64,000 bases of DNA from Desulfuromonas sp. AOP6 (lineage in GTDB: Bacteria; Desulfobacterota; Desulfuromonadia; Desulfuromonadales; SZUA-540). Made by a program: the position numbers and the translations under genes. The notes below the pieces were generated by a model that was not told the origin of the DNA, made no database searches, and worked only from the letters and a program-made list of their open reading frames with translations. The stretch lies in NCBI RefSeq assembly GCF_009731355.2, contig NZ_AP022810.1, positions 3,004,001 to 3,068,000 of the forward strand, written 5' to 3'. Positions within the stretch are counted from its first letter, which is position 1. Every line of letters starts with the position of its first letter. Positions 55,601 through 64,000 of this stretch are shown here, in pieces.

Positions 55601-58298
55601 TGCCGCCTCCCGTCGCCGAAATATCGGTCAGGGTCAGGTCAACAGCGGTTTCGCCCAGAACCAGGGCGTCCCCCCCGACAGAGCGAACCTCTCCAGCCGC
55701 AACACGCAGAGAGCCGCTGTTGCTGGCGACCAGCCCCTGCGCCCCTTCGGTGCGGATGCGCAAATCGTCTATGGCGATCGCGCTCTGATCGTTGTTGAGG
55801 AGAGAAAGGGCAGCGCCGCTGCTGGTTCCGGCAACGCTCACCCGGCCGAAATGCAGGTCTGCGTCGCTGCTGTTCTGGATGCGCAAACCCAGCCCGTCCT
55901 GATTCTCCACGCCGGTACCGCGAAAATCGAGGGTCCCTTGATGACCATCCATGTCGATCACCCGTCCCCCCGTCTGCGACAGGGTGCTGGCCGTGAAGGC
56001 GCCGCTCAGTTCACTCCGGTAAAGCTGCAGAGCGGTGCCGCCGCCGGTGGCGGCGATCAGGCTGTTGGCAACGCTGAGGGTGCCGGTGCCATTGTCTATC
56101 GCCAGACCCGCAGTCGTATAATCGCGAACATTCAGATCGGCCAGGGCCAGGGAGTCGATCCCGCTCCCTGCAATACCCCTGGAGCCGCCGTTGATATTGA
56201 GGCCGGACAGCCGGTTGCCACTGGCCAGGGCAATCACGTCCCCTGCACCTGCCTGACTGAGAGTCGGACGGCCGCTGGCGGAAGTAATTGACAGTTTGTA
56301 CTCGGGCGCTTCCGGCAGACCTTCGAAGGAAATAAGTCGGGCTCCGGTATCGCCAATCCCCATCAGCTGCTGGCGTTGCTGAAGGGTGAGCGCCGGACTT
56401 TCCGCCCCTCCTGAGGCGATCTGGCCGGCGTCGTTTATCAGAAAAAGGATATCGCTGAGCGAGGAAGCTTGCTGGGCCTCCGTCAGTGTCATCGGAGCGG
56501 TCCGGGTACCGTCAGCCACAGACAAGCCATTGAGTAGAGTACCATCGGCATCGACGAAAAAGAGATCGATAGGGGCCCCCGTCTCGGGGTCAACCACGGC
56601 GTACTCGTCGGCGATGATGACGGATGGCCCCTCTTCCGTACCCGGTGTTTTGGCCATATCCTGGGCAAAGGTGACGATATCGACGTCTCGGATGACCGGT
56701 CTCATCATACGACGCTCAATCTCTTCGCGGGCAAAGGAGGAGGGTGCATCCTTGATAACCTTGCCCAGCGGCACCCTGACATTGGCAAAACCGAAGCCTT
56801 GGGCACCACGGATCTGATCATCCTGGTACTCGACCCCCAGGCTCAGGCTGCTACCCAGAATACTGAAGGGGTCTTTGCGCTCGTAAGCCAGACGAAGACG
56901 CGGTCCGGCCACTTCGGGGGTCAGCGCGTTATCGAACCAGAAGTAGCCGGCGTGACCCCACAGCGTGCTCCTTTCTCCCAGTTCAAGACCATAGCCCGCC
57001 TCGATATCAAAACCATGCAGGGGTCTTTCACGCGTCTCGTAGAGGGTGGTACGCACCACCACGGCGGTGCGATCAAGTTCGACACCGGTGGTTGCAAAAC
57101 TGTCGATTACGTGGGAAGCATTCTCGGGCAGATAAGCGTTGGCGCGTAGTTCCCAGTTTCTGCCCAGCAACTCGGCACCGAGGGTGAACTGCTGAAAGGA
57201 GAAACCGTAGGTACTGCTGCGGTTGTCGTAGAAGGCGTAAGCTCCCCAGATGGCCTCGCCCAAAAGGGGCAGACCGTTATCGAGAATCTTGCGGTAACCG
57301 AGGCCGTAGTTGCCCTCCAGGCTCGAATCGTCTGGTAGCACCACACGCAGGTCGGCAAAGAAGATGGCATTGTCCGTCTGCCAGAAAGGCCACATGACGC
57401 TGAAGCGCCCCAGGCTGCGATCCGTTCCTTCCTTGTACGTCAGATCCAGCTGCGGTCCCCACTTGCCTGGAGGTGTGAAATAGGGCGCTACCACCCGCCC
57501 TGCCGTCAGGGACTTTTCCTGTTCATAGAAGGGAACATAGTCGTCCTTGTAGCTGGCGGGCAGGGGTTTTTGGGCAGCGGCCAAGGCCGGGGCATCACCG
57601 GGATAGACGGCCCGATTACTGAAGGCCTCGCCGGGTGGTGGCGAATAGGGCACCGGTGTTGGCGCTGCCGGTGCGGGTACACGGTACTCTTGCCTGGGCG
57701 CTGGCGGAGCGCTGGCGACCGGTCTCGGCGATGGTGGGGGCGAGGTTGGACGCTGGCTCAGTAGGGTCTCTTCCCTGACAGGCCGGGGAGCCCTTTCGGT
57801 CTGAATCCAGATTTCCACCCGGCGATTCTGGGCGCGCCCTTCCTCGCTGCTGTTGTCGGTGACGGGCAGGGTGTCGCCGAGACCCTCCACCAGGACAGTC
57901 GCTTCTTCGGGAACATCCAGAATGCTCAACAGGTAATCGGCCACACTTTGGGCGCGGGCCTCGGAGAGTTCGAAATTGTCCTTGAAGAGCTGCCTCGATC
58001 CTCCCTGCAGGCGCTGGTCATCCGTATGTCCGGCCACATAGATATGCACAATACGCAGACCGTCGAGGGCCATGGACAGCCCCCGCAGCAGCGCCTGGTC
58101 TTCAGCCCCCAACTCGTTGCTGGCCGAGGCGAAACGGGGCCAGACAACGTACTCTTTTTCTTCCAGGGTCATCCCTTCCCGGGCCAGCACGCTGGCGGGA
58201 GACAGCACCAGCAGTCCGGCCAGCAGAATGCACAGCAGGCGAAAGGTTCCTCGCCGGCGGACAGCCGCCCAGCCACGTATTTCAAGGGGAAAAACCAT
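52665..58298 (-). CDS. Giant surface protein: OmpA-like domain, inverse-autotransporter-type barrel and repetitive beta-helix
   Basis: A 1877-residue exported protein. The signal peptide covers about 1-39 (LLCILLAGLLVLSPASVLA). An OmpA-like domain spans about 60-165 (YVAGHTDDQRL, GRAQNRRVEIWI). A Pro-rich linker (170-250) precedes a beta-barrel at about 275-540 that resembles intimin/invasin inverse autotransporters (GNYGLGYRKI, WGAYAFYDNRSSTYGFSFQQ). The C-terminal ~1270 residues form a repetitive beta-helix passenger, including a block with a 99-residue period. No C-terminal barrel is present, which supports N-terminal anchoring. It is probably an adhesin or biofilm protein. Confidence 0.82.
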   Translation of the reverse strand: MVFPLEIRGWAAVRRRGTFRLLCILLAGLLVLSPASVLAREGMTLEEKEYVVWPRFASASNELGAEDQALLRGLSMALDGLRIVHIYVAGHTDDQRLQGGSRQLFKDNFELSEARAQSVADYLLSILDVPEEATVLVEGLGDTLPVTDNSSEEGRAQNRRVEIWIQTERAPRPVREETLLSQRPTSPPPSPRPVASAPPAPRQEYRVPAPAAPTPVPYSPPPGEAFSNRAVYPGDAPALAAAQKPLPASYKDDYVPFYEQEKSLTAGRVVAPYFTPPGKWGPQLDLTYKEGTDRSLGRFSVMWPFWQTDNAIFFADLRVVLPDDSSLEGNYGLGYRKILDNGLPLLGEAIWGAYAFYDNRSSTYGFSFQQFTLGAELLGRNWELRANAYLPENASHVIDSFATTGVELDRTAVVVRTTLYETRERPLHGFDIEAGYGLELGERSTLWGHAGYFWFDNALTPEVAGPRLRLAYERKDPFSILGSSLSLGVEYQDDQIRGAQGFGFANVRVPLGKVIKDAPSSFAREEIERRMMRPVIRDVDIVTFAQDMAKTPGTEEGPSVIIADEYAVVDPETGAPIDLFFVDADGTLLNGLSVADGTRTAPMTLTEAQQASSLSDILFLINDAGQIASGGAESPALTLQQRQQLMGIGDTGARLISFEGLPEAPEYKLSITSASGRPTLSQAGAGDVIALASGNRLSGLNINGGSRGIAGSGIDSLALADLNVRDYTTAGLAIDNGTGTLSVANSLIAATGGGTALQLYRSELSGAFTASTLSQTGGRVIDMDGHQGTLDFRGTGVENQDGLGLRIQNSSDADLHFGRVSVAGTSSGAALSLLNNDQSAIAIDDLRIRTEGAQGLVASNSGSLRVAAGEVRSVGGDALVLGETAVDLTLTDISATGGGSALDFSGVSGQMTVRGLLAATGSSGSGLKVSNSQLDLEVSRLLVDSAAGTGVDIVETEGSLAFGRGSAIANSGGVGISIDGGSADLIYQGDLTHDSATSAIAIRNHSGGEVIFDSGTLVAGNGDGLQFRNADGTYSFRGTTTLVGGDAGIDILADSAGSFAFGGNTGIFTPSGSAFTLRDSSATVDYSGTITQNGTGNAVEVARHTGGAVTFRTGTIEATDGNGLQFSDADGLYAFLGTTRLQGGNAAIDILSGSDGSFEFGNGTSILNPTGAALTVRDSSADLVYSGSMSQNNAASLLDVANHSGGTLTLRTGNLTASNGDGLQFVNADGTYEILGITTLDGGNAGIDILADSAGNFTFGSSTKVINPTGSAFVVRDSSATVGYEGQLSQGNLASVVEVTNHAGGTLTFRNGAVTASNGDGLQFANADGTYEFLGRTTLDGGDAGVDILAGSGGRFTFGADTSIVSPTGDAFHVNGSTANVTYQGDLTQVRDAALVRIGDHSGGTLTFNTGSLEATAGGGLLFSNADGTYLFQGSTLLEELGSPVGIDIRNGSSGRFTFGSDTTIVSQSDTAFALDGSAANVSYGGRIDSASGYIAHINDLRSGGSVNFIAATPASVIQALTANNQGVRITNSAGNVSFDNLILGSDTTRLINDPLYLDNNSGRYTFKNVEIFTNSGTGILARNSAEATLTVIDGLIDTTNAPAIDLDSITTNITLASVNAADAGNVGINLSNLSSGSRFQVLGDTSIDGATTSINMDGIGAGSVITFDKVDVLDRIGSGIVIRDADGLINFGDITVTNPNSVGGNAITYTNSLADVTVAKADIGGSLGHGLHLENSAGSFTVNGGSITGGTTGIYARNIGELSAKNIAFNLVGSGVTLLQDTSSTMTATVAGNTLGLGGFSATSINGSTLRLDLNSNTANTFSLTTTGGGSDGLIAIKGMTEGTTPAEVESYLVSPDGANNVGTVDADDAGTFIGY
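53850..55420 (-). repeat. About five tandem copies of a 297-base unit in the passenger region
   Basis: Corresponding landmarks (the complement of the codons for NADGTY) recur near 54010, 54307, 54604, 54902 and 55198, each about 297 bases (99 codons) apart. Every unit codes for DGLQF, NADGTY, GIDIL and DSSA-like motifs. The copies are diverged, so they are old. Confidence 0.85.
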
Positions 58299-58440
58299 GC
58301 ACAGACATCCAGAAAAACCTGGCAGCTCTCAAAAGGCATCCAGGTGAATATGGGACGGAGGTGTCCCATGCTTCATATCGGTCTGTGGCCGTGCAAAGTT
58401 TAGGAGGAAATGCAGGGAAATATGCCTGAAGAAAAAGGAA

Positions 58441-58474
58441 CGAACCGGGAGAAAGGGTTCTTTCTCCCGGTTCG
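58441..58474 (-). terminator. Terminator after glgP
   Basis: A perfect 15-bp stem (CGAACCGGGAGAAAG with its complement) with a 4-base loop lies 4 bases past the glgP stop, followed on the minus strand by a T-rich stretch. Confidence 0.87.
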
Positions 58475-58478
58475 TGGA

Positions 58479-60986
58479 TCAACGCTCGCTGACGTCTTCG
58501 ACCGGTGTCAGCCGCCATATTTCCTTGTTGTATTGGGCGATGGTACGGTCGGTGGAAAATTTTCCGCTGGCGGCTGTATTGAGGATACTCATACGGGTCC
58601 AGCGGACCTGGTCCTGATAAGCCTCCGCCACCCGCTGCTGGGCATCAACGTAACTGCGAAAATCGGCGGCGACCAGCCAGGGATCCTGAGGATTGAGAAT
58701 GGCCTGAATGATGGGCTCAAAAATGCCAGGCTCAAACTGGCTGAAGTGGCCGCTCTGCAGCAGTTGCAGCACCCGCTGCAGATCCGGATCGGCAGTGACG
58801 ACCCCGCGCGGATCATAGTGACGGCGAACCTCGTCGACCTGCCCGGCATCAAGCCCGAAGAGGAAAAAGTTGTCGGCGCCGGCTTCCTCGCGAATCTCGA
58901 TATTGGCCCCGTCCAGAGTGCCTATGGTGAGGGCGCCGTTCATCATGAACTTCATATTACCGGTGCCCGAGGCCTCCTTGCCGGCGGTAGAAGTCTGCTC
59001 CGACAGATCCGTCCCCGGACAGATGACCTCCATGGACGAGACGCCATAGTCAGGAAAGAAAACCACCTTGAGGCGACCGGCCACCTCTTCGTCTTCATTG
59101 ATGCGGGCCGCGACATTGTTGATCAGCTTAATAATGAGTTTGGCGGTGGCGTAGCCGGGCGCCGCCTTGCCGCCTATTAGGACGCAGCGGGGCGTCCAGT
59201 CTGCCGCATCGCCACGTTTGAGGCGGTTGTAGAGGTGGATGACATGCAGGATATTGAGCAACTGGCGCTTGTACTCATGGATGCGCTTGACCTGAACATC
59301 GAAGAGAGCGTTCAGAGGGAAGTCGACCCCGCAGCGGCTTCGCACAACCTCGGCAAGTCGGGCCTTATTCTCTTGCTTTACCTGCCGCCAACGTTCCTGA
59401 TAGGCGGGATCGTCCGCCAACGGCTCGAGCTGTCGCAGTTGATCCAGGTCCGTCACCCAGCCTTCCCCCAGGGTCTCGTCGAGCAGAGCGCTCAGGCCTG
59501 GATTGGCCCAGAGCATCCAGCGTCTGGGGGTAACGCCGTTGGTCTTGTTGTTGAACTTTTCAGGCCAGAGTTCATAAAAATCACGGAAAAGTCCCTCGGT
59601 GAGCAGACGGGAATGCAGGGCGGCGACGCCGTTGACGGAGTAGCTGCCGACGATGGCCAGATAGGCCATGCGTACCATGGGTTCCGGCCCTTCCTCAATG
59701 ATGGACATGCGGCGCTGACGCTCGCTATCGCCAGGCCAGCGGCGGGCCACCTCAGCGAGGAAGCGGGCATTGATCTCGTAGATGATGTCGAGCAGCCGAG
59801 GCAGGATGTGCCGGAAAAGACGCACGGGCCACTTTTCCAGCGCTTCGGGCAGGAGCGTGTGGTTGGTATAGGCCATCGTCCTTTGGGTGATAGCCCAGGC
59901 CTCATCCCAAGCCAGACCCTTGCCGTCCATGAGCAGGCGCATCAGTTCGGGGACGCTGCAGCTGGGGTGGGTGTCGTTGAGCTGAAAACAGTTTTTGGCG
60001 GCGAAGACGGTCATGTCGCCGCCACAGACACCGCACCAGCGCTGCAGCACATCCTGCAGACTGGCGGAGGCGAGAAAATACTGCTGGCGCAGACGCAGCT
60101 CCTTGCCATTCTCGCTGGCATCGTTGGGGTAGAGCACCATGGTGATGTTCTCGGCCGCATTTTTGGCCGCCACGGACTCGGGATAACTACCCGCATTGAA
60201 CTCCCCCAGGTCGAATTCATCGGTGGCCGCCGATTTCCACAGCCGCAGGGTGTTGACGATACCGTTGCCATAACCGGGGACGGGAAGGTCATAAGGAACC
60301 GCCAGCACGTCGTGGCTGTCGACCCAGCGGAAACGCTGTCGACCCTCGGCATCCCGATAGGCTTCACTGCGGCCTTCAAACTGAATGCGCTGCGTATATT
60401 CGGGGCGCTTGATTTCCCACGGATTGCCGGCACGCAGCCAGTGATCCGGCTCTTCCACCTGAAAACCGTTGACGATTTTCTGACGAAACATGCCGTACTC
60501 ATAGCGGATGCCATAGCCCTGCACCGGCAGCCGCAGGGTGGCGCAACTGTCCAGGAAGCAGGCAGCCAGCCTGCCCAGACCGCCGTTGCCCAGGCCGGCA
60601 TCCTGTTCCGTGTCCACCAGCTCCTCCAGGTCAAGGCCGAGCTGATGCAGGGCTTTGGTGGTCGGCTCCGACAGGCCCAGGGCCTGCATGGCGTTTCCCA
60701 AAGCCCGCCCCATGAGAAACTCCATGGACAGGTAATAAGCGCGCCGGCAGTTTTGTTCGTCACAGGCGTAGCGCGTCGTCTTCCAGCGTTCCATCAGACG
60801 GTCGCGCAGGGTCAGGGCCAGGGCCTCGTAAATGTAATGGCGAGAGCGGCAGTACTTGTCACGACCCAGGTTCAATGTGTAGTAACTGCGAAAGTCCTCG
60901 CTCAGACTCGCCTTGTCCATACCCAATGGGGGGAGTTCGGTAAGACTTGCGCAGGGGCTGCTCTTGTCCAGTGGCTTGGTATACAT
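58479..60986 (-). CDS. glgP: Glycogen/alpha-glucan phosphorylase
   Basis: An 835-residue PLP enzyme that releases glucose-1-phosphate from glycogen. The PLP-binding region EASGTGNMKFMMNGAL with its lysine is near residue 680, and KRIHEYKRQLLN near 570 is the substrate and PLP phosphate site. The usual family length is 800-850. I take ATG at 60986, with AAGGAT 6 bases upstream, rather than TTG at 61004. A perfect terminator follows. The long open frame on the other strand is a shadow. Confidence 0.95.
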   Translation of the reverse strand: MYTKPLDKSSPCASLTELPPLGMDKASLSEDFRSYYTLNLGRDKYCRSRHYIYEALALTLRDRLMERWKTTRYACDEQNCRRAYYLSMEFLMGRALGNAMQALGLSEPTTKALHQLGLDLEELVDTEQDAGLGNGGLGRLAACFLDSCATLRLPVQGYGIRYEYGMFRQKIVNGFQVEEPDHWLRAGNPWEIKRPEYTQRIQFEGRSEAYRDAEGRQRFRWVDSHDVLAVPYDLPVPGYGNGIVNTLRLWKSAATDEFDLGEFNAGSYPESVAAKNAAENITMVLYPNDASENGKELRLRQQYFLASASLQDVLQRWCGVCGGDMTVFAAKNCFQLNDTHPSCSVPELMRLLMDGKGLAWDEAWAITQRTMAYTNHTLLPEALEKWPVRLFRHILPRLLDIIYEINARFLAEVARRWPGDSERQRRMSIIEEGPEPMVRMAYLAIVGSYSVNGVAALHSRLLTEGLFRDFYELWPEKFNNKTNGVTPRRWMLWANPGLSALLDETLGEGWVTDLDQLRQLEPLADDPAYQERWRQVKQENKARLAEVVRSRCGVDFPLNALFDVQVKRIHEYKRQLLNILHVIHLYNRLKRGDAADWTPRCVLIGGKAAPGYATAKLIIKLINNVAARINEDEEVAGRLKVVFFPDYGVSSMEVICPGTDLSEQTSTAGKEASGTGNMKFMMNGALTIGTLDGANIEIREEAGADNFFLFGLDAGQVDEVRRHYDPRGVVTADPDLQRVLQLLQSGHFSQFEPGIFEPIIQAILNPQDPWLVAADFRSYVDAQQRVAEAYQDQVRWTRMSILNTAASGKFSTDRTIAQYNKEIWRLTPVEDVSER

Positions 60987-61103
60987 GGATAGATCCTTGG
61001 CCAAAAAAGGGAAGGGGTCAAAGGGTCGACACTTAATGCTTTACCACATTTCGACGCGATTGGAATGTCGGCGGGATTTTTATTTGGCGGCCGGCAGCGA
61101 GGA

Positions 61104-62702
61104 TCAGACCAGGCGAAGCAGGACCAAGTTGACCAGGCCGATGAGAAAACCGAGCAGAGCCCCGAAGAGATTGATGTACTTGAACTGCTCTTTCATGATG
61201 CCCATGAGCAGCCCTTCCACCTTGAGAATATCCAGGGAATTGACTTTCTCCTCCACCATGCGGTTGACATTGAGGGTCTCCACCAGAGGTGGCACTTCCT
61301 TCTTCAGGAGCTCGGCCAACTGGCCGTAGAGACCGTCAACCAGCTCTTCTCGCACATCCGCCGGAATGCGGGCCGACAGTTTGCCCAGGGGACGGCTGAA
61401 AAGCCAGTTCTGCAGCCAGCCCGACAGCAGAGCATCGAGGGCATCGCGCGCCTCGGTGGAACGCAGCAGGGCCAGCAGACGATCGGCGGCATAGTCGCGC
61501 CCCTTTTGCAAGCCCCCTTGCGGCAGGGTCTTTTCCAGCAGCGAGGCAAAGGAGCGGTCCTTGACCTGTTCGAGACCCCGTTCGCTCAGCTGCAGCAGGG
61601 TATCGACGGCCTTGCGACTCTGCACCATCGTCACCACGCGTTCGCGGGCAAAGCGGCGCATCCCCGCCACCTTTTCGTAGGAGACCTTTTCGAGGTAGCT
61701 GGAGAGGGGACGGTCGAGCAAAGCGTCAATGCGCTCTCGCAGCAGCGCCGCCACTTCGGCCTGCGTCTTCTCTTCCCGCAGCCAGCGGGCTATTTCGTCC
61801 CCGGCCTTGTCCAGAAACTCGGGGATGCGGGCGTAGATCTTGTCGAGGTTGATAAAGCCGGCCAGCAATCCGGACAGACCCCCGAGTGAATCGAGAAAGC
61901 CCTCAATCCCCTCGCGTCCTTTCTCCACCAGCCGCTGACGGAAGTCAGGATCGTAGAGCATGCCACCGAAATTCTCCAGCAGGGGTGGGATCTCCTTCTC
62001 CATCTGCACCAGGATCACTTCGACCAAATCGGCGGGCAGAAGTTCACGCAAAGGCCGGGGCGAGCTGAGCAGTCGCTCGCTGCGGCTGTCAACGAAATGC
62101 CCGACGGCGCGACCGACAGCAGGGGAAGTCAGCAGCGCGGTGAAACGATCGTCAAGGTGGCCACGCAGATCACTGTACCGCTCCGGCGTCAAAAAGCTCT
62201 CGAGATCGCGGGCCAGCAGCTCGTCCCCCTTGCGCTGCAGGTAACCACGCAAAGCCTCCTCGAAGGCCTCGGAGTCGGCATAGGCGAAAACCGACTTGAC
62301 CACCTTGTAGCGCAGCAGGTCGACCAGGTCGCGAAAGCGCCCCCGGAAATTGGCGGGCACCAGCGACTCGAAGGTGCCGAGATCGCGGTCGAGGAAGCTG
62401 CCGAGCTTGTCGGCAACCGCCCCCTTGAGCTCACGGCGGAAGCCTTCCTTTTCCAGCGCCCGGCCGACATCTTCGGAGGTCAGCAGGTGACTGCCCACCA
62501 TCTCTCCCATCTTCTCCGCCAGCTCGCCGCGTTTGGCCGGGATGATCCCCGGCGTCAACGGCAGGCGAACCCCGAGGATACGCCAGGGGTGCAGGGGACG
62601 GAAGAGCATGCGGATGGCGATGTAGTTGGTCACATAGCCGATCAAAGCCCCGAGCAGGGGCGGCAGCAGATAAGGCAGGAACTGTTCGTAGGATGTCATC
62701 AT
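61104..62702 (-). CDS. DUF445-family membrane-associated protein
   Basis: About 532 residues. It begins with a membrane helix, LPPLLGALIGYVTNYIAIRM, followed by LFRPLHP and the block TPGIIPAKRGELAEKMGEMV, which is diagnostic of DUF445 (YheB-like). A second hydrophobic helix lies at the C-terminus (INLFGALLGFLIGLVNLVLL). The long middle is helical and charged. The function is unknown. It follows the nucleotidyltransferase gene by about 35 bases on the same strand. The ATG at 62702 is preferred over a TTG at 62708. Confidence 0.88.
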   Translation of the reverse strand: MMTSYEQFLPYLLPPLLGALIGYVTNYIAIRMLFRPLHPWRILGVRLPLTPGIIPAKRGELAEKMGEMVGSHLLTSEDVGRALEKEGFRRELKGAVADKLGSFLDRDLGTFESLVPANFRGRFRDLVDLLRYKVVKSVFAYADSEAFEEALRGYLQRKGDELLARDLESFLTPERYSDLRGHLDDRFTALLTSPAVGRAVGHFVDSRSERLLSSPRPLRELLPADLVEVILVQMEKEIPPLLENFGGMLYDPDFRQRLVEKGREGIEGFLDSLGGLSGLLAGFINLDKIYARIPEFLDKAGDEIARWLREEKTQAEVAALLRERIDALLDRPLSSYLEKVSYEKVAGMRRFARERVVTMVQSRKAVDTLLQLSERGLEQVKDRSFASLLEKTLPQGGLQKGRDYAADRLLALLRSTEARDALDALLSGWLQNWLFSRPLGKLSARIPADVREELVDGLYGQLAELLKKEVPPLVETLNVNRMVEEKVNSLDILKVEGLLMGIMKEQFKYINLFGALLGFLIGLVNLVLLRLV

Positions 62703-62737
62703 GGTCAACCGGTCAGAGCAGGCTCAAACACAAGCGC

Positions 62738-63733
62738 TCAGCCCTCCATCTCGATAAGGGAGTGGTCGCCGATATTCATGCGGCGGGGATTTCCCAGGAG
62801 GGCGACGGCGTCGCCGAGAATCGAATCACGCAGCACCATGCCGCGCACCTGGGAGTCGGTGTTGATAATGGAGTCGCGGATAACGCTCCCCTCGATATGA
62901 CAGCCGGCCGCCACCGACACGTTGGGGCCGATGACGCTGTTGCGCACCACCGCCCCCTTGCCGATATGCACCGGCTCGATGAGCACGGCGTTGTCCGCCT
63001 CGCCGTGGCAGTGATGGCGGCCCTTGAGCAGATAGCGGTTGGTCTCCAGCAGAGTTTCGGGCTTGCCGCAGTCGAGCCAGGCATCGATTTCCGGAGCCCG
63101 GAACTTCAGGCCGTCACGGATCATATTCATGAAAACGGCGGGCAGATAGTATTCCCCCTTGACCGTCTCGCCGGCCGCGATGGTCCGATTCAGGTAATCC
63201 ATGAAGCGGCTGCCGTCCTTGAGGTAATAGAGACCGACCTGGGCCAGTCGCGAGATGGGAGTTTCGGGCTTCTCCACCATGTCAACAATGTAATCACCAC
63301 GCAGCACGTTGACGCCGAAGCGCTGGTAGTCTTCGACCTCCTTGGAATAGATGAGGCCGTCGCAGTCGCCGCACAGTTCCTGCAACCGGTTCAGATCGGT
63401 CACGAAAATGGTGTCGTTGAACACCACCAGCACATCGTCTCCAGGGCGTAGGCGCGGCGCTGCCAGGGCGACGGCATGGGCGGGGCCGAGGCGCTCTTTC
63501 TGCACGATGTAGCTGCAGGACAGGGCCGGGAAGGTCTTGGCCATGAAGCGCTCGATCTGGCCGCCGTTTTCGTCGGTGATGAAGATGTACTCCTCGGCCT
63601 GCAGGGGCGCCAGACGACTGACGATGTGTTCGAGCACCGTCTTGCCGGCGACATGGACGAGGGACTTGGCTTTGGTATGGGTATGGGGCCGCAGGCGCGT
63701 GCCTTTGCCGGCCACCGGCAGAACAATCTTCAT
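62738..63733 (-). CDS. Sugar-phosphate nucleotidyltransferase with hexapeptide-repeat tail
   Basis: A 331-residue enzyme. The N-terminal nucleotidyltransferase has LPVAGKGTRLRPHTHTKAKS (signature GxGTRLxP-x4-K) and then DDVLVVFNDTIF. The C-terminal ~80 residues are a left-handed beta-helix of hexapeptide repeats (VVRNSVIGPNVSVAAG). This resembles GlmU-like and glucose-1-phosphate thymidylyl- or uridylyltransferases; the exact sugar cannot be told. GGAGG lies 5 bases before the ATG. Confidence 0.87.
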   Translation of the reverse strand: MKIVLPVAGKGTRLRPHTHTKAKSLVHVAGKTVLEHIVSRLAPLQAEEYIFITDENGGQIERFMAKTFPALSCSYIVQKERLGPAHAVALAAPRLRPGDDVLVVFNDTIFVTDLNRLQELCGDCDGLIYSKEVEDYQRFGVNVLRGDYIVDMVEKPETPISRLAQVGLYYLKDGSRFMDYLNRTIAAGETVKGEYYLPAVFMNMIRDGLKFRAPEIDAWLDCGKPETLLETNRYLLKGRHHCHGEADNAVLIEPVHIGKGAVVRNSVIGPNVSVAAGCHIEGSVIRDSIINTDSQVRGMVLRDSILGDAVALLGNPRRMNIGDHSLIEMEG

Positions 63734-63842
63734 AATACCTCCAGGGAAGGGATTGTCATCTTCGCCGAGCTTGCGTAAGATGCATTCTTTTCAGTGATAT
63801 TCCAGCCGCGCCGTGGGGGCGCCGCCGTGAAAAGGATAAAAG

Positions 63843-64000
63843 ATGAAAGACCATCTGGTACGTATCGTCAGTCGCGACGGCTCATTGCGCGCCGTCGCCG
63901 CCACCACCACCATACTGGCCGAGGCCATCTGCTCGCGCCAGGGGACCGACGCTACCGCCGCTGTCGCCCTCGGCCGTCTGGTCACAGGGACGGCGCTGCT
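63843..64000 (+). CDS. hslO: Hsp33 redox chaperone, 3' end outside the window
   Basis: The first 52 codons (MKDHLVRIVSRDGSLRAVAA, then AVALGRLVTGTAL) match the N-terminus of Hsp33, the chaperone activated by disulfide formation and zinc release. The cysteine region lies beyond the window. AGGATAA precedes the ATG. It is divergent from the nucleotidyltransferase gene. Confidence 0.85.
   Translation, partial: MKDHLVRIVSRDGSLRAVAATTTILAEAICSRQGTDATAAVALGRLVTGTAL

Overview
The window looks like part of the chromosome of a Desulfuromonas/Geobacter-type deltaproteobacterium. The GC-rich backbone carries an archaeal-type, ferredoxin-bearing glutamate synthase, a gatCAB amidotransferase operon, glnE, a PilZ protein and a REC-PAS-GGDEF-EAL protein. 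This assignment is an inference from gene content and style; no rRNA gene is present to confirm it.

Layout. Positions 1-8862 are backbone: the 3' end of ilvE, a three-gene glutamate synthase operon behind a good sigma-54 promoter candidate, and a c-di-GMP signalling protein. At 9078 the backbone tRNA-thiolation gene ttcA is cut inside its PP-loop codons (SGGK|DS), and it resumes at about 37246. The ~28.2 kb between is a more AT-rich mobile island. From 37997 the backbone continues: a PilZ protein, the gatC-gatA-gatB-mtnA-glnE operon, an OmpA-type lipoprotein, a DUF4139 protein, a TlpA-like thioredoxin, a ferritin-like protein, a cardiolipin synthase, a DUF815 ATPase, a very large OmpA plus inverse-autotransporter surface protein, glycogen phosphorylase, a DUF445 protein, a sugar nucleotidyltransferase, and the 5' end of hslO.

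The island has three parts. (i) The mobility module at 9311-15710 is five tightly overlapping genes: three different tyrosine recombinases, a small coiled-coil protein, and, as the last gene, a complete ttcA homologue. The element therefore breaks ttcA on insertion and seems to carry its own replacement in the recombinase operon. Directly behind it lies a decayed 3' fragment of another, gammaproteobacterial-type ttcA. (ii) Small regulators (an XRE protein and a ribbon-helix-helix-like protein) and a 455-residue protein of unknown function. (iii) A phosphorothioate (PT) DNA modification and defence locus: sspA diverges from sspB-sspC-sspD, and a convergent sspF-sspG-sspH (DptFGH-like) operon faces them. 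Between sspD and sspH, coupled to sspD, is a membrane protein with a C-terminal nucleoside-deoxyribosyltransferase-like domain, which is not a canonical Ssp component. The right end holds remnants of an ISNCY-type transposase and a frameshifted hicB.

How the genes work together. SspA supplies sulfur, and SspB, SspC and SspD are expected to install phosphorothioates in DNA. SspFGH would attack unmodified DNA. The membrane protein could be an added effector. The recombinase trio moves the package, and the spare TtcA would keep tRNA C32 thiolation intact in the host whose own gene is broken. The parts I regard as least described are the ttcA-targeting, self-compensating trio element and the membrane deoxyribosyltransferase-like gene in the Ssp locus.
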